A stretch of 64,000 bases of DNA from Pedobacter terrae (GTDB lineage: Bacteria > Bacteroidota > Bacteroidia > Sphingobacteriales > Sphingobacteriaceae): NCBI RefSeq assembly GCF_900100705.1, contig NZ_FNCH01000003.1, forward strand, positions 1-64,000. The letters are read 5' to 3'. The notes under the pieces were generated by a model. That model ran no database searches and had not been told where the DNA came from. It was given only the letters and a program-made list of their open reading frames with translations. Positions 1-8,400 of this stretch are shown here, in pieces; the first letter of the stretch is position 1, and each line of letters begins with the position of its first letter. The position numbers and the translations under genes were made by a program.

Positions 1-59
1 AATTTATTATTTTCACAGCAGTAATATTGGTCAACACTAATTTAAGTGAATATTACCTT

Positions 60-106
60 GCTGCAAAACATTGTTTATCAAAGTTTTGCAGCTTTTATTT
101 TTTTTA
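60..106 (+). terminator. Rho-independent terminator of an upstream gene outside the window
   Basis: Perfect 10-bp stem GCTGCAAAAC (60-69) / GTTTTGCAGC (83-92) with a 13-nt loop, followed by a T-rich tail to about 106. No reading frame in 1-59 can be assigned, so it probably ends a plus-strand gene lying to the left of the window. Confidence 0.75.
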
Positions 107-159
107 ACCTGCGGATATTAGGAACTATCGGATTTATCTCAGCATCTTTCCAAGATAGA

Positions 160-215
160 CCCTGAAATGAATTACCTTCGGTGAGCTCGCTCAAGGCTCG
201 GTTCAGGGTGACGAC
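160..215. repeat. Dispersed intergenic palindromic repeat (family R1, CCTGAA/TTCAGG variant)
   Basis: An inverted repeat opens with CCCTGAA (160-166), closes with TTCAGGG (202-208) and runs into TGACGAC. The GTC(A/G)TC...TGACG ends recur in at least six other gaps of this window (550, 11131, 12168, 55810, 58331, 63543). It encodes no convincing protein. Confidence 0.55.
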
Positions 216-425
216 TATATTAAATGTCTATTTGGAAAGCAGGTTTCGTGGGAATAGGAATGCTTCGGTCCCGCTCACGCTTCTGCCGATAGAAAAATAT
301 CGGCATCCCGCTGCGATCGGGTTTAGGTGGCAGGGTAGGTTGTACTATTTATGGATGCAGGGTGCAAAAAAGGACTTGTAAGCAATGCGGTTAAGCCTTT
401 AATAGTAGCAGAAACACTGCAATTT

Positions 426-490
426 AAACCTGATTGTAATGGAAAGCCCGTAAACGAGGAACGAGTGCGGACTTGAAATGAAAAGCAGGA
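426..490 (+). repeat. Dispersed intergenic repeat (family R2)
   Basis: It starts AAACCTGAT, continues GTAATGGAAAGCCC, has a variable middle, then GGACTTG and ends AGCAGGA. The same block order occurs on the minus strand at 49187-49256. The two copies share both ends and differ in the middle, as expected of a mobile palindromic unit rather than a gene. The stretch between this element and the repeat at 160-215 (216-425) contains further inverted pieces such as CGATA/TATCG and a GGACTTGTAA block but nothing I can name. Confidence 0.5.
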
Positions 491-549
491 GTAACAGTAA
501 AATGAAATGCTGAAATCGCTTTTCGAAGATTCTTTATATTAAAAGTTTT

Positions 550-630
550 GTCATCTCGACTGAAGTGCAACGAAACGGAGAGATCTTTGAATTAAACAAT
601 ACAGATTTCTCCACTACGGTCGAAATGACG
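550..630. repeat. Dispersed intergenic repeat (family R1, GTCATCTCGACTGAAG variant)
   Basis: The element begins GTCATCTCGACTGAAG, contains GGAGAGATCT, and ends GGTCGAAATGACG, so its ends are inverted copies of each other. Close relatives lie at 12168-12274 and 58331-58423. It sits directly downstream of apaG and may also serve as transcription-ending secondary structure. Confidence 0.65.
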
Positions 631-643
631 ATTCTTCGAAGGA

Positions 644-1030
644 TTAATTTAATTTATAAGGGGCTACCAATTGAAATTCGGGAATATCAACATCGAATTG
701 TGAACCATCGATATCACGTCTCATCAAATAGGTACCTTTCATGCTGCCCATATCAGTTTTTAGGTTACAACCTGAAACGTACACATGCGTTTCGCCGGGT
801 TGTATAATGGGTTGCAAACCAACAACACCCTCACCTTCTACCTCTCTTTTGCTACTGTTCGAATCGAAAATTAACCATTGGCGGCGCATTAATTGCACGG
901 CGTAATCAGAAAGATTGGATATTTCTATGCGATAGGCAAACATGTAATGTTCGTTGGCCGGATTTGAATATTCTGGCTGATAAACAGTTTCTACTGAAAC
1001 TTTAACCCCGTCTGTAATAGCTGTAACCAT
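644..1030 (-). CDS. apaG: ApaG domain protein
   Basis: A 128-residue protein matching the ApaG family (DUF525), a small beta-sandwich domain of uncertain biochemical role linked to Co2+/Mg2+ resistance. Family marks are the start VTAITDGVKVSVET, the middle segment RRQWLIFDS, the GVVG-Q-I-PGE stretch and the late GTYLMR motif. I chose the internal ATG at 1030 because the family begins close to this point; the longer reading from 1069 would add 13 residues and overlap the dusB stop. It is co-directional with dusB, 35 nt downstream of it, so the two are probably cotranscribed. A palindromic repeat lies just after its stop codon. Confidence 0.9.
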   Translation of the reverse strand: MVTAITDGVKVSVETVYQPEYSNPANEHYMFAYRIEISNLSDYAVQLMRRQWLIFDSNSSKREVEGEGVVGLQPIIQPGETHVYVSGCNLKTDMGSMKGTYLMRRDIDGSQFDVDIPEFQLVAPYKLN

Positions 1031-1065
1031 GATGATAACGAATGTAGGAAAAAAGCTTTCAAAAA

Positions 1066-2073
1066 TCAAGCCATTACACTAGTGGCGTCATAGTTGGCAA
1101 ATTTTTCTGCCACTTCTTCTAAAATGCTGTAAATGTTGTTGATATCTGGCTCAGCAACTAAACGCATGCGGTATGGTTTAAAATCTGGCAGCCCTTTGAA
1201 ATAGTTGGCGTAATGGCGACGCATTTCAAAAATACCGGTTTTCGGACCTTTCCATTCCAGCGATTTATCTAAGTGTGTACGGCAAACTTCAATTCTTTCC
1301 TCAATTGTTGGTCCGGCAAGGTGTTTTCCGGTTTTAAAGAAGTGTTTTACCTCGCGGAAAATCCACGGATAACCAATTGCGGCACGACCGATCATGATAC
1401 CATCTACCTCATATTCCATACGCCAATTGGCTGCTTTTTCCGGACTATCTACATCACCATTGCCAAAAATGGGAATTTTGATGCGTGGATTGCGTTTAAT
1501 TTCGCGGATTAAACTCCAATCGGCCTCTCCTTTGTATAATTGTGCCCTTGTTCGGCCATGAATCGTAAGTGCCTGGATGCCTACATCCTGAAGTCGCTCG
1601 GCAACTTCGTAAACATTTTTGGTATTATCATCCCAACCCAGGCGGGTTTTTACGGTAACAGGCAAATGCGAAGCTTTAACAACAGCATCGGTCATTTTTA
1701 CCATTTTATCGATGTCCTGAAGCAAGCTGGAGCCTGCACCTTTGCAAACCACATTTTTTACCGGACAGCCATAATTGATATCAACCAGATCTGGACCTGC
1801 TGCAGAGGCAATTTCTGAAGCTTCGCGCATGTGTTCGATATCACCACCGAAAATCTGGATGCCAATTGGTCTTTCATATTCGAAAATGTCCAATTTTTGT
1901 AAGCTTTTTGCGGCATCCCTGATCAAGCCTTCCGAAGAGATAAATTCGGTATACATCATATCAGCCCCGTTTTTCTTGCATACATAACGGAACGGTGGAT
2001 CACTTACATCCTCCATCGGAGCGAGCAATAAAGGGAACTCACCTAAATCTATATTTCCTATCTTTACAGACAT
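1066..2073 (-). CDS. dusB: tRNA-dihydrouridine synthase DusB
   Basis: FMN-dependent enzyme that reduces specific uridines in tRNA to dihydrouridine. The 335-residue protein has the TIM-barrel opening LAPMEDVSDPPFR (about residues 17-29), the substrate motif DINYGCPVKNVVCKGAGSSL with the catalytic cysteine of the second CKGAG block, TVKTRLGWDD and LTIHGRTR, and the phosphate-binding GNGDVDSPE and GIMIGRAAIG. Length and motif order are normal for DusB. A -7-like box TACCTTTG lies about 33 nt upstream of the ATG on the minus strand, back to back with the CPBP gene at 2117. Confidence 0.95.
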   Translation of the reverse strand: MSVKIGNIDLGEFPLLLAPMEDVSDPPFRYVCKKNGADMMYTEFISSEGLIRDAAKSLQKLDIFEYERPIGIQIFGGDIEHMREASEIASAAGPDLVDINYGCPVKNVVCKGAGSSLLQDIDKMVKMTDAVVKASHLPVTVKTRLGWDDNTKNVYEVAERLQDVGIQALTIHGRTRAQLYKGEADWSLIREIKRNPRIKIPIFGNGDVDSPEKAANWRMEYEVDGIMIGRAAIGYPWIFREVKHFFKTGKHLAGPTIEERIEVCRTHLDKSLEWKGPKTGIFEMRRHYANYFKGLPDFKPYRMRLVAEPDINNIYSILEEVAEKFANYDATSVMA

Positions 2074-2116
2074 TTTCTATCTTCAACGATTAATAAAACA
2101 TACAAAGGTACAAATA

Positions 2117-3043
2117 ATGAATTTTGTAACACCTAAACGCGAGGAAATCAATCCTTTCTTACAATTACTTTTACTTTTATTTTACGCAGTTGCCGGGGCT
2201 TTTGTTTTCGGTATCATTGGACTGGTAATCTGTATGGCCATGTATGGAATGGGTTTGGTGAGTAATTTCAACCTGCTTTTATCGGGCGACGCCGAATATA
2301 TTTCGGGTTTTAAGGTAATACAGATTTTAAGTTCAATAGGTACATTTATTTTACCACCCCTTGCCCTCGCTTTAACAGAAAGAATAAAAATAACCCGGTT
2401 TTATAGTTTTAAACAACCAAAGGTTTTACTGTTTTTGCTAGTGATCATGATTATGATCGTGAGTATGCCTTTTATGGAATGGACAGTAATGTGGAATCAA
2501 AAAATGGTTTTGCCCGACTTCTTGAAAGGAATTGAGGCTTGGATGAAGGAGAAAGAAGAACTTGCAGCAAAAATGACTATTCAACTGATTACGGTGAGTA
2601 GTAACTGGGATTTTGTGGTTAACCTGATTATGATTGCAGTTTTACCAGCGATTGGTGAGGAGTTGATGTTCAGGGGTGGCGTGCAACGCTCATTGGAGCG
2701 GTCGTTTGGCAATCCGCACCTGGCCATCTGGCTTTCGGCTATAATTTTTAGCGCCATACATGTCCAGTTTTATGGTTTTGTGCCTAGGTTGTTATTGGGA
2801 GCAGGTTTCGGGTACCTGTATTATTTGAGTGGTAGTATCTGGTATGCCATGTTTGCGCATTTTTTAAACAATGCCTATGCGGTTTGTGCGGCTTTTTATA
2901 TGCAAAAACACAACATGCCACTTGATAAAGCGGATGAACCGATTGGTTTTCTGTGGTATGGCTATTTAATTAGTGCAATAATTACCATAGCTTTGTTTAA
3001 ATTTTTTAAAGATAGCGCATCACGTGAGCGAAAATTGGGTTAA
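2117..3043 (+). CDS. CPBP family intramembrane glutamic endopeptidase
   Basis: A 308-residue polytopic membrane protein with about seven or eight hydrophobic segments. It carries the CPBP (Abi/CAAX protease) signature: EELMFRGG around residues 188-195 (EExxxR), a following FSAIHVQFYGF with the second-motif histidine, and AHFLNNAY with the third. Eukaryotic and some bacterial relatives cleave prenylated or bacteriocin substrates; the bacterial substrate here is unknown. Its 3' end overlaps the DUF2007 gene by 20 nt, indicating translational coupling, and cdsA follows closely. The gene starts an apparent three-gene unit. Confidence 0.88.
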   Translation: MNFVTPKREEINPFLQLLLLLFYAVAGAFVFGIIGLVICMAMYGMGLVSNFNLLLSGDAEYISGFKVIQILSSIGTFILPPLALALTERIKITRFYSFKQPKVLLFLLVIMIMIVSMPFMEWTVMWNQKMVLPDFLKGIEAWMKEKEELAAKMTIQLITVSSNWDFVVNLIMIAVLPAIGEELMFRGGVQRSLERSFGNPHLAIWLSAIIFSAIHVQFYGFVPRLLLGAGFGYLYYLSGSIWYAMFAHFLNNAYAVCAAFYMQKHNMPLDKADEPIGFLWYGYLISAIITIALFKFFKDSASRERKLG

Positions 3044-3230
3044 AGTATATACCACCAGCAATGCTTTTGCGGCAGAGGTATTAAAACAGGGATTGACAGA
3101 GGCTGGTATCCCTGCGGTTACCATAAATAAACAACTCTCGGCATATAATATTGGCGAAATAAATGTTTTGGTGAATAAGGTAGATTTCAATAAAGCCATA
3201 GAATACATCGTTGAGAATGAAATTGAATAG
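3024..3230 (+). CDS. DUF2007 domain protein (putative signal-transducing protein)
   Basis: A 68-residue protein of the DUF2007 family, small alpha/beta proteins related in fold to PII-type regulators. The sequence WVKVYTTSNAFAAEVLKQGL-EAGIPA fits the family pattern of a strand, a helix that scans for the neighbouring protomer, and a second strand (GEINVLVN). It starts with GTG at 3024 inside the last codons of the CPBP gene, so translation is probably coupled. Function is unknown; neighbouring membrane and phospholipid genes do not settle it. Confidence 0.82.
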   Translation: MSENWVKVYTTSNAFAAEVLKQGLTEAGIPAVTINKQLSAYNIGEINVLVNKVDFNKAIEYIVENEIE

Positions 3231-3273
3231 TGATAATGACCTTAAACCTTCCACCCTTTACCTCTTACCTTAA

Positions 3274-4083
3274 ATGAAAACCAGGGCAATAACCGCTTTC
3301 TTTTTTACCATCGTCATGCTTGGCTCTATCTTTTTAGGGAGTTATGCATTTACAATTTTCTATCTTATTCTAAGTGTTTTATCCTTATTCGAATTTTATA
3401 AGCTGATTAAAAATGCCGGTATCAGGCCACATCGAAATATTGGCTTAATGGCAGGATCTTTAATCTTTTTAATGGCTGCAGGCTTACATTATTTAGAGTA
3501 TGATGTTAAGTACCTGTTGCTTTGCATCCCACTAATTTTCTCGGTTTTTATCACTGAGCTGTATAAGAAAAACAAAATTCCATTTGCCAATATCTCTTAT
3601 ACATTTGTTGGTTTTGTTTATGTAACTATACCTTTCTGTTTTTTCCACGCCCTTGGCTTTTTAAAAAACTGGAATGAATATAACTTTCATTTACCGCTCG
3701 CATTTTTGTTAATGCTTTGGGCAAATGATACCGGTGCTTATCTTTTTGGTGTAAAATACGGGAAGAGCAAATTATTTGAACGTCACTCACCAAAGAAAAG
3801 CTGGGAAGGTTTTTTCGGCGGTATGTTCACCAGTATTTTGGTCGCTTTTGGCTTATCATTTTTGTTTACCGAAAGTCCGGCTTGGGTTTGGATGGGTATG
3901 GCTATATTAATTGCGAGCTTTGGTACGCTGGGCGATTTGGTAGAATCGATGCTTAAACGCAGTTTAGATACAAAAGATAGTGGTGGATTGTTGCCTGGGC
4001 ATGGCGGTTTGCTAGACCGTTTTGATGGACTGTTATTGGCTGCTCCGGTGGTTTATGCCTATTTGTATCTGATTTTGTATTAG
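3274..4083 (+). CDS. cdsA: Phosphatidate cytidylyltransferase CdsA
   Basis: It makes CDP-diacylglycerol from phosphatidic acid and CTP, the branch point for phosphatidylethanolamine and cardiolipin. The 269-residue protein has about eight membrane segments and the full family signature near the C-terminus: GDLVESMLKRSLDTKDSG followed by LLPGHGGLLDRFDG, including the metal-binding aspartates. It lies 43 nt after DUF2007 on the same strand. Phosphatidylserine decarboxylase, which acts later in the same pathway, is encoded elsewhere in the window (49398-50057). Confidence 0.95.
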   Translation: MKTRAITAFFFTIVMLGSIFLGSYAFTIFYLILSVLSLFEFYKLIKNAGIRPHRNIGLMAGSLIFLMAAGLHYLEYDVKYLLLCIPLIFSVFITELYKKNKIPFANISYTFVGFVYVTIPFCFFHALGFLKNWNEYNFHLPLAFLLMLWANDTGAYLFGVKYGKSKLFERHSPKKSWEGFFGGMFTSILVAFGLSFLFTESPAWVWMGMAILIASFGTLGDLVESMLKRSLDTKDSGGLLPGHGGLLDRFDGLLLAAPVVYAYLYLILY

Positions 4084-4128
4084 ATTAATCACAAAGACAG
4101 GAAGACACAAAGAAATACCTTATCTATC

Positions 4129-4231
4129 GTCCTCGTTTGTAACGAGGATGAATGGGATTCACGTTTGTAGTGTGGTTTTTGTTATTATCGATACAATCGC
4201 TATTCTCGCTAATCCTCTTACAAACGAGGAC
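4129..4231. repeat. Inverted-repeat element with GTCCTCGTTTGTAA ends
   Basis: The left arm GTCCTCGTTTGTAACGAGGAT (4129-4149, internally palindromic) is matched by the inverted right arm ending TTACAAACGAGGAC (4218-4231), with one base inserted in the left arm. The roughly 60-nt middle has no coding support. It fills the gap between convergent cdsA and the methyltransferase, where it may also end transcription. Confidence 0.6.
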
Positions 4232-4244
4232 TATAATATGTTTC

Positions 4245-4910
4245 TCATGCTGTAGCCGTTACAACATGATATTCCCTTTCTATCTGCTCGCCAGTTTTGC
4301 TTTTTATCTGTTCAGTTTTACTAAGAATATTTTCAACTGTAAATCCTCCATTTTTTAATAGTTCCTTTACCTCTTCTACTTCGTAAAGTTTAAAACCATA
4401 AGGTGTAAAAGGAAGATTTTGCATAAAAGTTTTATCGGCAAAGCAGATTACTAGAGTGCTATTAAGTTTTAAAGTTCTTTTAATTTCGGTAAGATATTCG
4501 CTTGGATTTTGCCAAAAGTAGATTGTATTGACGGTAAAAATTTTATCGAACCGATTTTCATCAAACGGCAATGTAATTCCATCTGTTAGTTTAAAATGAA
4601 CTTTTCCGGCTGGAATTAAACCCTGATTAATCTTTTCAGCCTCGGAAATAATGGTAGCAGAAATATCGGCACCAAAATAGTTGAGGTTTTCGGCTTGTGA
4701 TAATAGTTGAGCGATGTGCCCACCGTTTCCATGGCCGATCTCTAAAACAGTTTCATTATTTTGGAGGTCTAATGCATCAATTGCAGAACTAGTCATTCCG
4801 ATGTTACTGCTATGCATCATCTCCCCTGTTTTAACGCCATGTTCGCCTTCCGGACAACTTAATTGTTTCGCAATATTTTTTAAATCTGCTTCAGAATGTT
4901 GTTGCTCCAT
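4245..4910 (-). CDS. Class I SAM-dependent methyltransferase
   Basis: A 221-residue Rossmann-fold methyltransferase (Methyltransf_11/25 type). Motif I is VLEIGHGNGGHIAQLL, which binds S-adenosylmethionine; the acidic end of strand 2 is YFGADIS; motif IV lies in FDKIFTVNTIYFWQNP. The substrate cannot be read from the sequence; overall it resembles ubiE-like small-molecule methyltransferases. I chose the ATG at 4910; a TTG two codons upstream (4916) is also possible. It stands alone between an inverted repeat and the thioesterase gene. Confidence 0.82.
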   Translation of the reverse strand: MEQQHSEADLKNIAKQLSCPEGEHGVKTGEMMHSSNIGMTSSAIDALDLQNNETVLEIGHGNGGHIAQLLSQAENLNYFGADISATIISEAEKINQGLIPAGKVHFKLTDGITLPFDENRFDKIFTVNTIYFWQNPSEYLTEIKRTLKLNSTLVICFADKTFMQNLPFTPYGFKLYEVEEVKELLKNGGFTVENILSKTEQIKSKTGEQIEREYHVVTATA

Positions 4911-4968
4911 GATCAAATTAAAGATTTAAGTCTGATGACTTTATACCATTTTCGCTAAATGTATCGGG

Positions 4969-5355
4969 TTATTTGATTACCTGAACAGGCTTTTTGTTTT
5001 CATCGATAGCTACAAAAGTGAAATCGCCATGTACGGCAAGCTCCCTTCCTTCTGCATACATCTGCTCAATATAAATTTCTACGTTAACCTTTAAACTGGT
5101 ATTACCCACATGGTTTACCTTGCCAATAAGTTCTACAATGGTTCCTGCTGGAATCGGTTTTTTAAAATCAATCCTGTCGCTGCTTACCGTTACCATAATC
5201 TGGCGGCTAAAACGGGTTGCAGTAATAAAAGCAACTTCGTCCATTAAATGCATGGCAGTACCGCCGAAAAGCGTATCGTAATGGTTGGTGGTATTTGGGA
5301 AAACGGCTTTAAAAATACTGGTTTTCGAATTTTCTATTCTTTCTGCTAAGGTCAT
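4969..5355 (-). CDS. Acyl-CoA thioesterase (hotdog fold)
   Basis: A 128-residue single hotdog-domain thioesterase of the YciA/BACH type. Family marks are FPNTTNHYDTLFGGTAMHLMDEVAFITATRF, containing the catalytic-region N/G-G-x-x-M-x-x-MDE motif, then SSDRIDFKKPIPAG and the GxxSLxVNVEI strand. It probably hydrolyses medium- to long-chain acyl-CoA. The ATG at 5355 is preceded by TATATTTA and four C residues on the minus strand, a near match to the -7 box placed 4 nt from the start, hinting at a leaderless mRNA. Confidence 0.87.
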   Translation of the reverse strand: MTLAERIENSKTSIFKAVFPNTTNHYDTLFGGTAMHLMDEVAFITATRFSRQIMVTVSSDRIDFKKPIPAGTIVELIGKVNHVGNTSLKVNVEIYIEQMYAEGRELAVHGDFTFVAIDENKKPVQVIK

Positions 5356-5381
5356 GGGGTAAATATAGGATGAGTAAAAAG

Positions 5382-5415
5382 CTTTGACAACTTTCTGATT
5401 AGAAAGTTGTCAAAG
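5382..5415. repeat. Perfect 15-bp inverted repeat
   Basis: CTTTGACAACTTTCT (5382-5396), a 4-nt loop GATT, then AGAAAGTTGTCAAAG (5401-5415). It lies just upstream of the thioesterase start and well downstream of metE (stop at 5538). There is no T-tract on either side, so it is not a standard terminator; it is more likely a repeat element or binding site. The rest of 5416-5537 shows only a short CGTCTTCGACAGGCTCAGACTGAC piece related to the R1 family. Confidence 0.55.
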
Positions 5416-5537
5416 TTGAGATCAGGATAAAACTATCATCCAAAAGATTTCTTAATACAATTTATTTCAGTTATTCATGATGAAGCGTCTTCGACAGGCT
5501 CAGACTGACAACGATTGAATATCTAACACCAATTATA

Positions 5538-7871
5538 TTAATTCACCTGAAGATCTGCCGAAAGTACTTCTTCCGTTTTACGCATCTCTTTTGCGGCTTC
5601 AACCATTTCGATCAATGCTTTTTTGGTTTCGTCCCATCCGCGTGTTTTTAAGCCACAATCAGGGTTTACCCAAAGTTGCGCTGAAGGAATAACGGCTTTC
5701 GCTTTTTTGAGTAACTGAACCATTTCTTCACGTTTCGGAACCCTTGGAGAATGAATATCATAAACACCTGGTCCAATTTCGTTTGGATATTTAAAATCGG
5801 CAAAAGCATCTAATAATTCCATCTGAGAACGAGACGTTTCGATTGTGATTACATCTGCGTCCATATCGGCAATGTTTTGGATGATATCGTTAAACTCTGA
5901 ATAGCACATATGCGTGTGGATCTGCGTATCATCTTTTACGCCACTGGCTGAAATTTTAAAGGCTTTTACTGCCCAGTTCAGGTAGTCTTGCCATTCTGCC
6001 TTTCGCAATGGCAAACCCTCTCTAATGGCTGGTTCATCAATCTGGATGATTTTAATGCCTGCATTTTCCAGATCGCAAACCTCATCACGGATAGCCAGGG
6101 CAATCTGTGTACAGGTTTCTGACCGTGGCTGATCATTGCGTACGAACGACCACTGTAAGATGGTTACAGGACCTGTTAACATGCCTTTCATGTATTTCGA
6201 GGTAAGCGACTGCGCATAAGCCGTCCACTTTACGGTCATGGGTTTCGGGCGCGTAACATCACCAAAAATAATCGGCGGTTTTACACAGCGCGATCCATAA
6301 CTCTGTACCCATCCGTTTTTAGAGAAAGCAAAACCGTCTAATTGCTCACCAAAGTATTCAACCATGTCGTTCCGTTCAAACTCGCCGTGAACCAAAACAT
6401 CCAGATCGATTTCCTCCTGCCATTTTACTGCTTTTTCGGTTTCTTTTGCAATAAAATCATCATATTCTTCAACAGTAAGCGTTCCATTTTTAAGTTTGGC
6501 CCGCCAGCTTCTTACCTTTGCGGTTTGCGGAAACGACCCGATAGTGGTAGTGGCATAAACAGGCAGGTTAAGTTCCTGTTGTTTGATTTTTCTACTCGAA
6601 AATGGACTCAAACGTTCGGCATCCTGCTCTTTTAAAGCCGAAACCCTTTGTTTAACTGCATGATTATGGATTATTTTAGAAATTTTACGGTTAGCAATTG
6701 CAATCTTATTTTCTTCGAATTTTTGCAGGGTAGATGCAGGGCTTTCGTTGGTGATTAGTTTTTTTAAGGTAGCTACCTCCGTAATTTTCTGTTTGGCATA
6801 AGCCAGCCATTGTTTAATTTCCGCAGAGAGATTTTGCTCGTTGGTCTCATTATCCAAATCAACCGGCGAATGAATCAGTGAACAAGATGGAGCAATCCAT
6901 ACTTTACCCTGACCTCTTTTTTCTATAGCACGATTAATGATCGATAGAGATTTCTCGAAATCATTTTTCCAGATGTTTCTTCCATCTACCAAACCTAACG
7001 AAAGAATGGTATCTTCTTTTAATGAAGCTAGAACATCATCTAATTGATCTTCCGCACGTACCAGGTCGATGTGTAAAACATTTACTGGCAATGAAGTGGT
7101 TAATGCTAGATTATTTCCTAAGCCTTCAAAATAGGTGGTTAAAACAACTTTCAGTCTTGGGAAAGCTTTCCTGATTTCTTTATAAGCATATTCATAAGCT
7201 TTTTTATCCTTTTCATTTAAATCCAAAGTCAAAAATGGCTCATCAAACTGAATATATTCTACATCCAGAGCGTCCAAGCGAGATAAAATCTCGATATAAA
7301 CCGGAAGCAGGTTTTTAATCAGGTCAATTTTTTCAAACCCAGCTTCTTTTTCCTTGCCCAATAAAAGGTAGGAAACAGGTCCGATCAGAACGGGTTTAGT
7401 GTTAATCCCCAATTGTTTTGCCTCGTAAAACTCATCAATGATTTTAGTAGAGAAAAGTTTAAAAGGTTGGTTTTTGTAAAACTCAGGTACAATGTAATGG
7501 TAATTGGTATCGAACCATTTCGTCATTTCCATAGCCATCACATCCAGTCCTTCTTTTTGGTAACCCCTTGCCATCGCGAAATAAAGGTCAAGTTCCTCAT
7601 TTCCTTTTTTCAGGATTACCTCATTGTACCTTTTCGGGATGGCCCCAAAGGTTAAGGAATGATCAAGGACATGATCATAAAAGGAAAAATCGTTTGATGG
7701 AATCACATCAATACCCGCTTCTTTTTGAAGTTTCCAGTTTTCGTGGCGAATGTTTTTGCCCACCTGCAGTACATTCTTGTACCCAGTTTTATCTGCCCAA
7801 TAATTTTCGCAGATTTTCTTTAATTCCCTTTGACTACCTATTCGCGGATAGCCCAGATTTTGCGTTAGCAT
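5538..7871 (-). CDS. metE: Cobalamin-independent methionine synthase MetE
   Basis: It transfers a methyl group from 5-methyltetrahydropteroyl-triglutamate to homocysteine, the last step of methionine synthesis, without vitamin B12. At 777 residues it is full length. It starts NLGYPRIGSQRELKK and has the N-terminal half-barrel, the ATTTIGSFPQT opening of the catalytic half, and the zinc ligands in IHTHMCYSEF (His and Cys) and WVNPDCGLKTRGW (second Cys). Expression is almost certainly controlled by the cobalamin riboswitch in its 5' leader (8080-8263), so the enzyme would be made when B12 is scarce. Confidence 0.97.
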   Translation of the reverse strand: MLTQNLGYPRIGSQRELKKICENYWADKTGYKNVLQVGKNIRHENWKLQKEAGIDVIPSNDFSFYDHVLDHSLTFGAIPKRYNEVILKKGNEELDLYFAMARGYQKEGLDVMAMEMTKWFDTNYHYIVPEFYKNQPFKLFSTKIIDEFYEAKQLGINTKPVLIGPVSYLLLGKEKEAGFEKIDLIKNLLPVYIEILSRLDALDVEYIQFDEPFLTLDLNEKDKKAYEYAYKEIRKAFPRLKVVLTTYFEGLGNNLALTTSLPVNVLHIDLVRAEDQLDDVLASLKEDTILSLGLVDGRNIWKNDFEKSLSIINRAIEKRGQGKVWIAPSCSLIHSPVDLDNETNEQNLSAEIKQWLAYAKQKITEVATLKKLITNESPASTLQKFEENKIAIANRKISKIIHNHAVKQRVSALKEQDAERLSPFSSRKIKQQELNLPVYATTTIGSFPQTAKVRSWRAKLKNGTLTVEEYDDFIAKETEKAVKWQEEIDLDVLVHGEFERNDMVEYFGEQLDGFAFSKNGWVQSYGSRCVKPPIIFGDVTRPKPMTVKWTAYAQSLTSKYMKGMLTGPVTILQWSFVRNDQPRSETCTQIALAIRDEVCDLENAGIKIIQIDEPAIREGLPLRKAEWQDYLNWAVKAFKISASGVKDDTQIHTHMCYSEFNDIIQNIADMDADVITIETSRSQMELLDAFADFKYPNEIGPGVYDIHSPRVPKREEMVQLLKKAKAVIPSAQLWVNPDCGLKTRGWDETKKALIEMVEAAKEMRKTEEVLSADLQVN

Positions 7872-8079
7872 CTCTCTTAAAGATTAAGTAAATAAATCGT
7901 TTAAAAGCTCTTAAGGCAATATTTTTGTAATACTCTTTGTTAAAAATTAAAGGAAAGGTTATGGCACAGCCCGCCCACTTATCAGCAAAAGCTTAAAGCA
8001 AGCATATAAAATTTTAATTTTATCGTGTACAATCAGACCTGACCAATTACTTTATAACGCGAAAGCACCGTCAATTCAA

Positions 8080-8263
8080 TATAGGCAGGTCTCCTGACTT
8101 ATTCCCGATTTTATCGCCTTCCCATCCCATTAAATGGCACAGTGGCATAATGATAAAACCGTTGTCTTTTTGTTAAAGACAGAATTTACAGTTGCGCGAC
8201 AGCTCGTGATTTGCACACGATTCCCTATTAATCCCGGGTGTAATTCCGGGAACCTGTATCGGT
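8080..8263 (-). promoter_or_regulatory. Cobalamin (adenosylcobalamin-type) riboswitch controlling metE
   Basis: Read on the minus strand the leader contains the conserved cobalamin riboswitch blocks in order: CAGGTTCCCGG near the 5' end, GGGAATCGTGTGCAAATCACG, the core GCTGTCGCGCAACTGTAA, GCCACTG, GGGAAGGC, and the B12-box-like AGTCAGGAGACCTGCC closing the P1 stem. This matches the established class found upstream of B12-dependent pathway and metE genes. It ends about 208 nt before the metE ATG. In 7872-8079 I see no clear T-tailed terminator, so the switching mechanism may act on translation or through a structure I cannot resolve. Confidence 0.95.
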
Positions 8264-8297
8264 TGATGAAAAATAAAGTTAAGAACTTACATCAAGG

Positions 8298-8305
8298 CAA
8301 ATGTA
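8298..8305 (-). promoter_or_regulatory. Candidate -7 box for the riboswitch-metE transcript
   Basis: On the minus strand this reads TACATTTG, an exact match to TAnnTTTG, and lies about 35 nt before the riboswitch begins. A -33 TTTG occurs upstream but at a looser spacing than usual (24 nt), so only the -7 element is well supported. Confidence 0.5.
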
Positions 8306-8368
8306 TGGATTAGGATTTAAAACTTGTAACAAATTTACGGCAAGCCGTTTTTGAAAATTATTCTCTAT

Positions 8369-8376
8369 TATATTTG
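8369..8376 (+). promoter_or_regulatory. Candidate -7 box for the M14 peptidase gene
   Basis: TATATTTG matches TAnnTTTG exactly and lies 24 nt before the ATG at 8401, with TTTG at 8350-8353 as a possible -33 element (15-nt spacer, shorter than usual). It is divergent from the metE promoter. Confidence 0.5.
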
Positions 8377-8400
8377 ATTACCCAACTAAACTTTCAAATT

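Noticed and set aside
181..381. 66-residue open frame in the left gap
   Set aside because: It overlaps repeat elements, has no recognisable motif and its composition follows the repeat rather than a protein.
4152..4358. 68-residue frame over the inverted repeat after cdsA
   Set aside because: It spans the repeat and the 3' end of the convergent methyltransferase gene, with a low-complexity hydrophobic product.
8005..8022. AT-only palindrome in the metE leader as a terminator
   Set aside because: The stem contains no G or C, so it is too weak to end transcription; only noted as structure in the riboswitch spacer.
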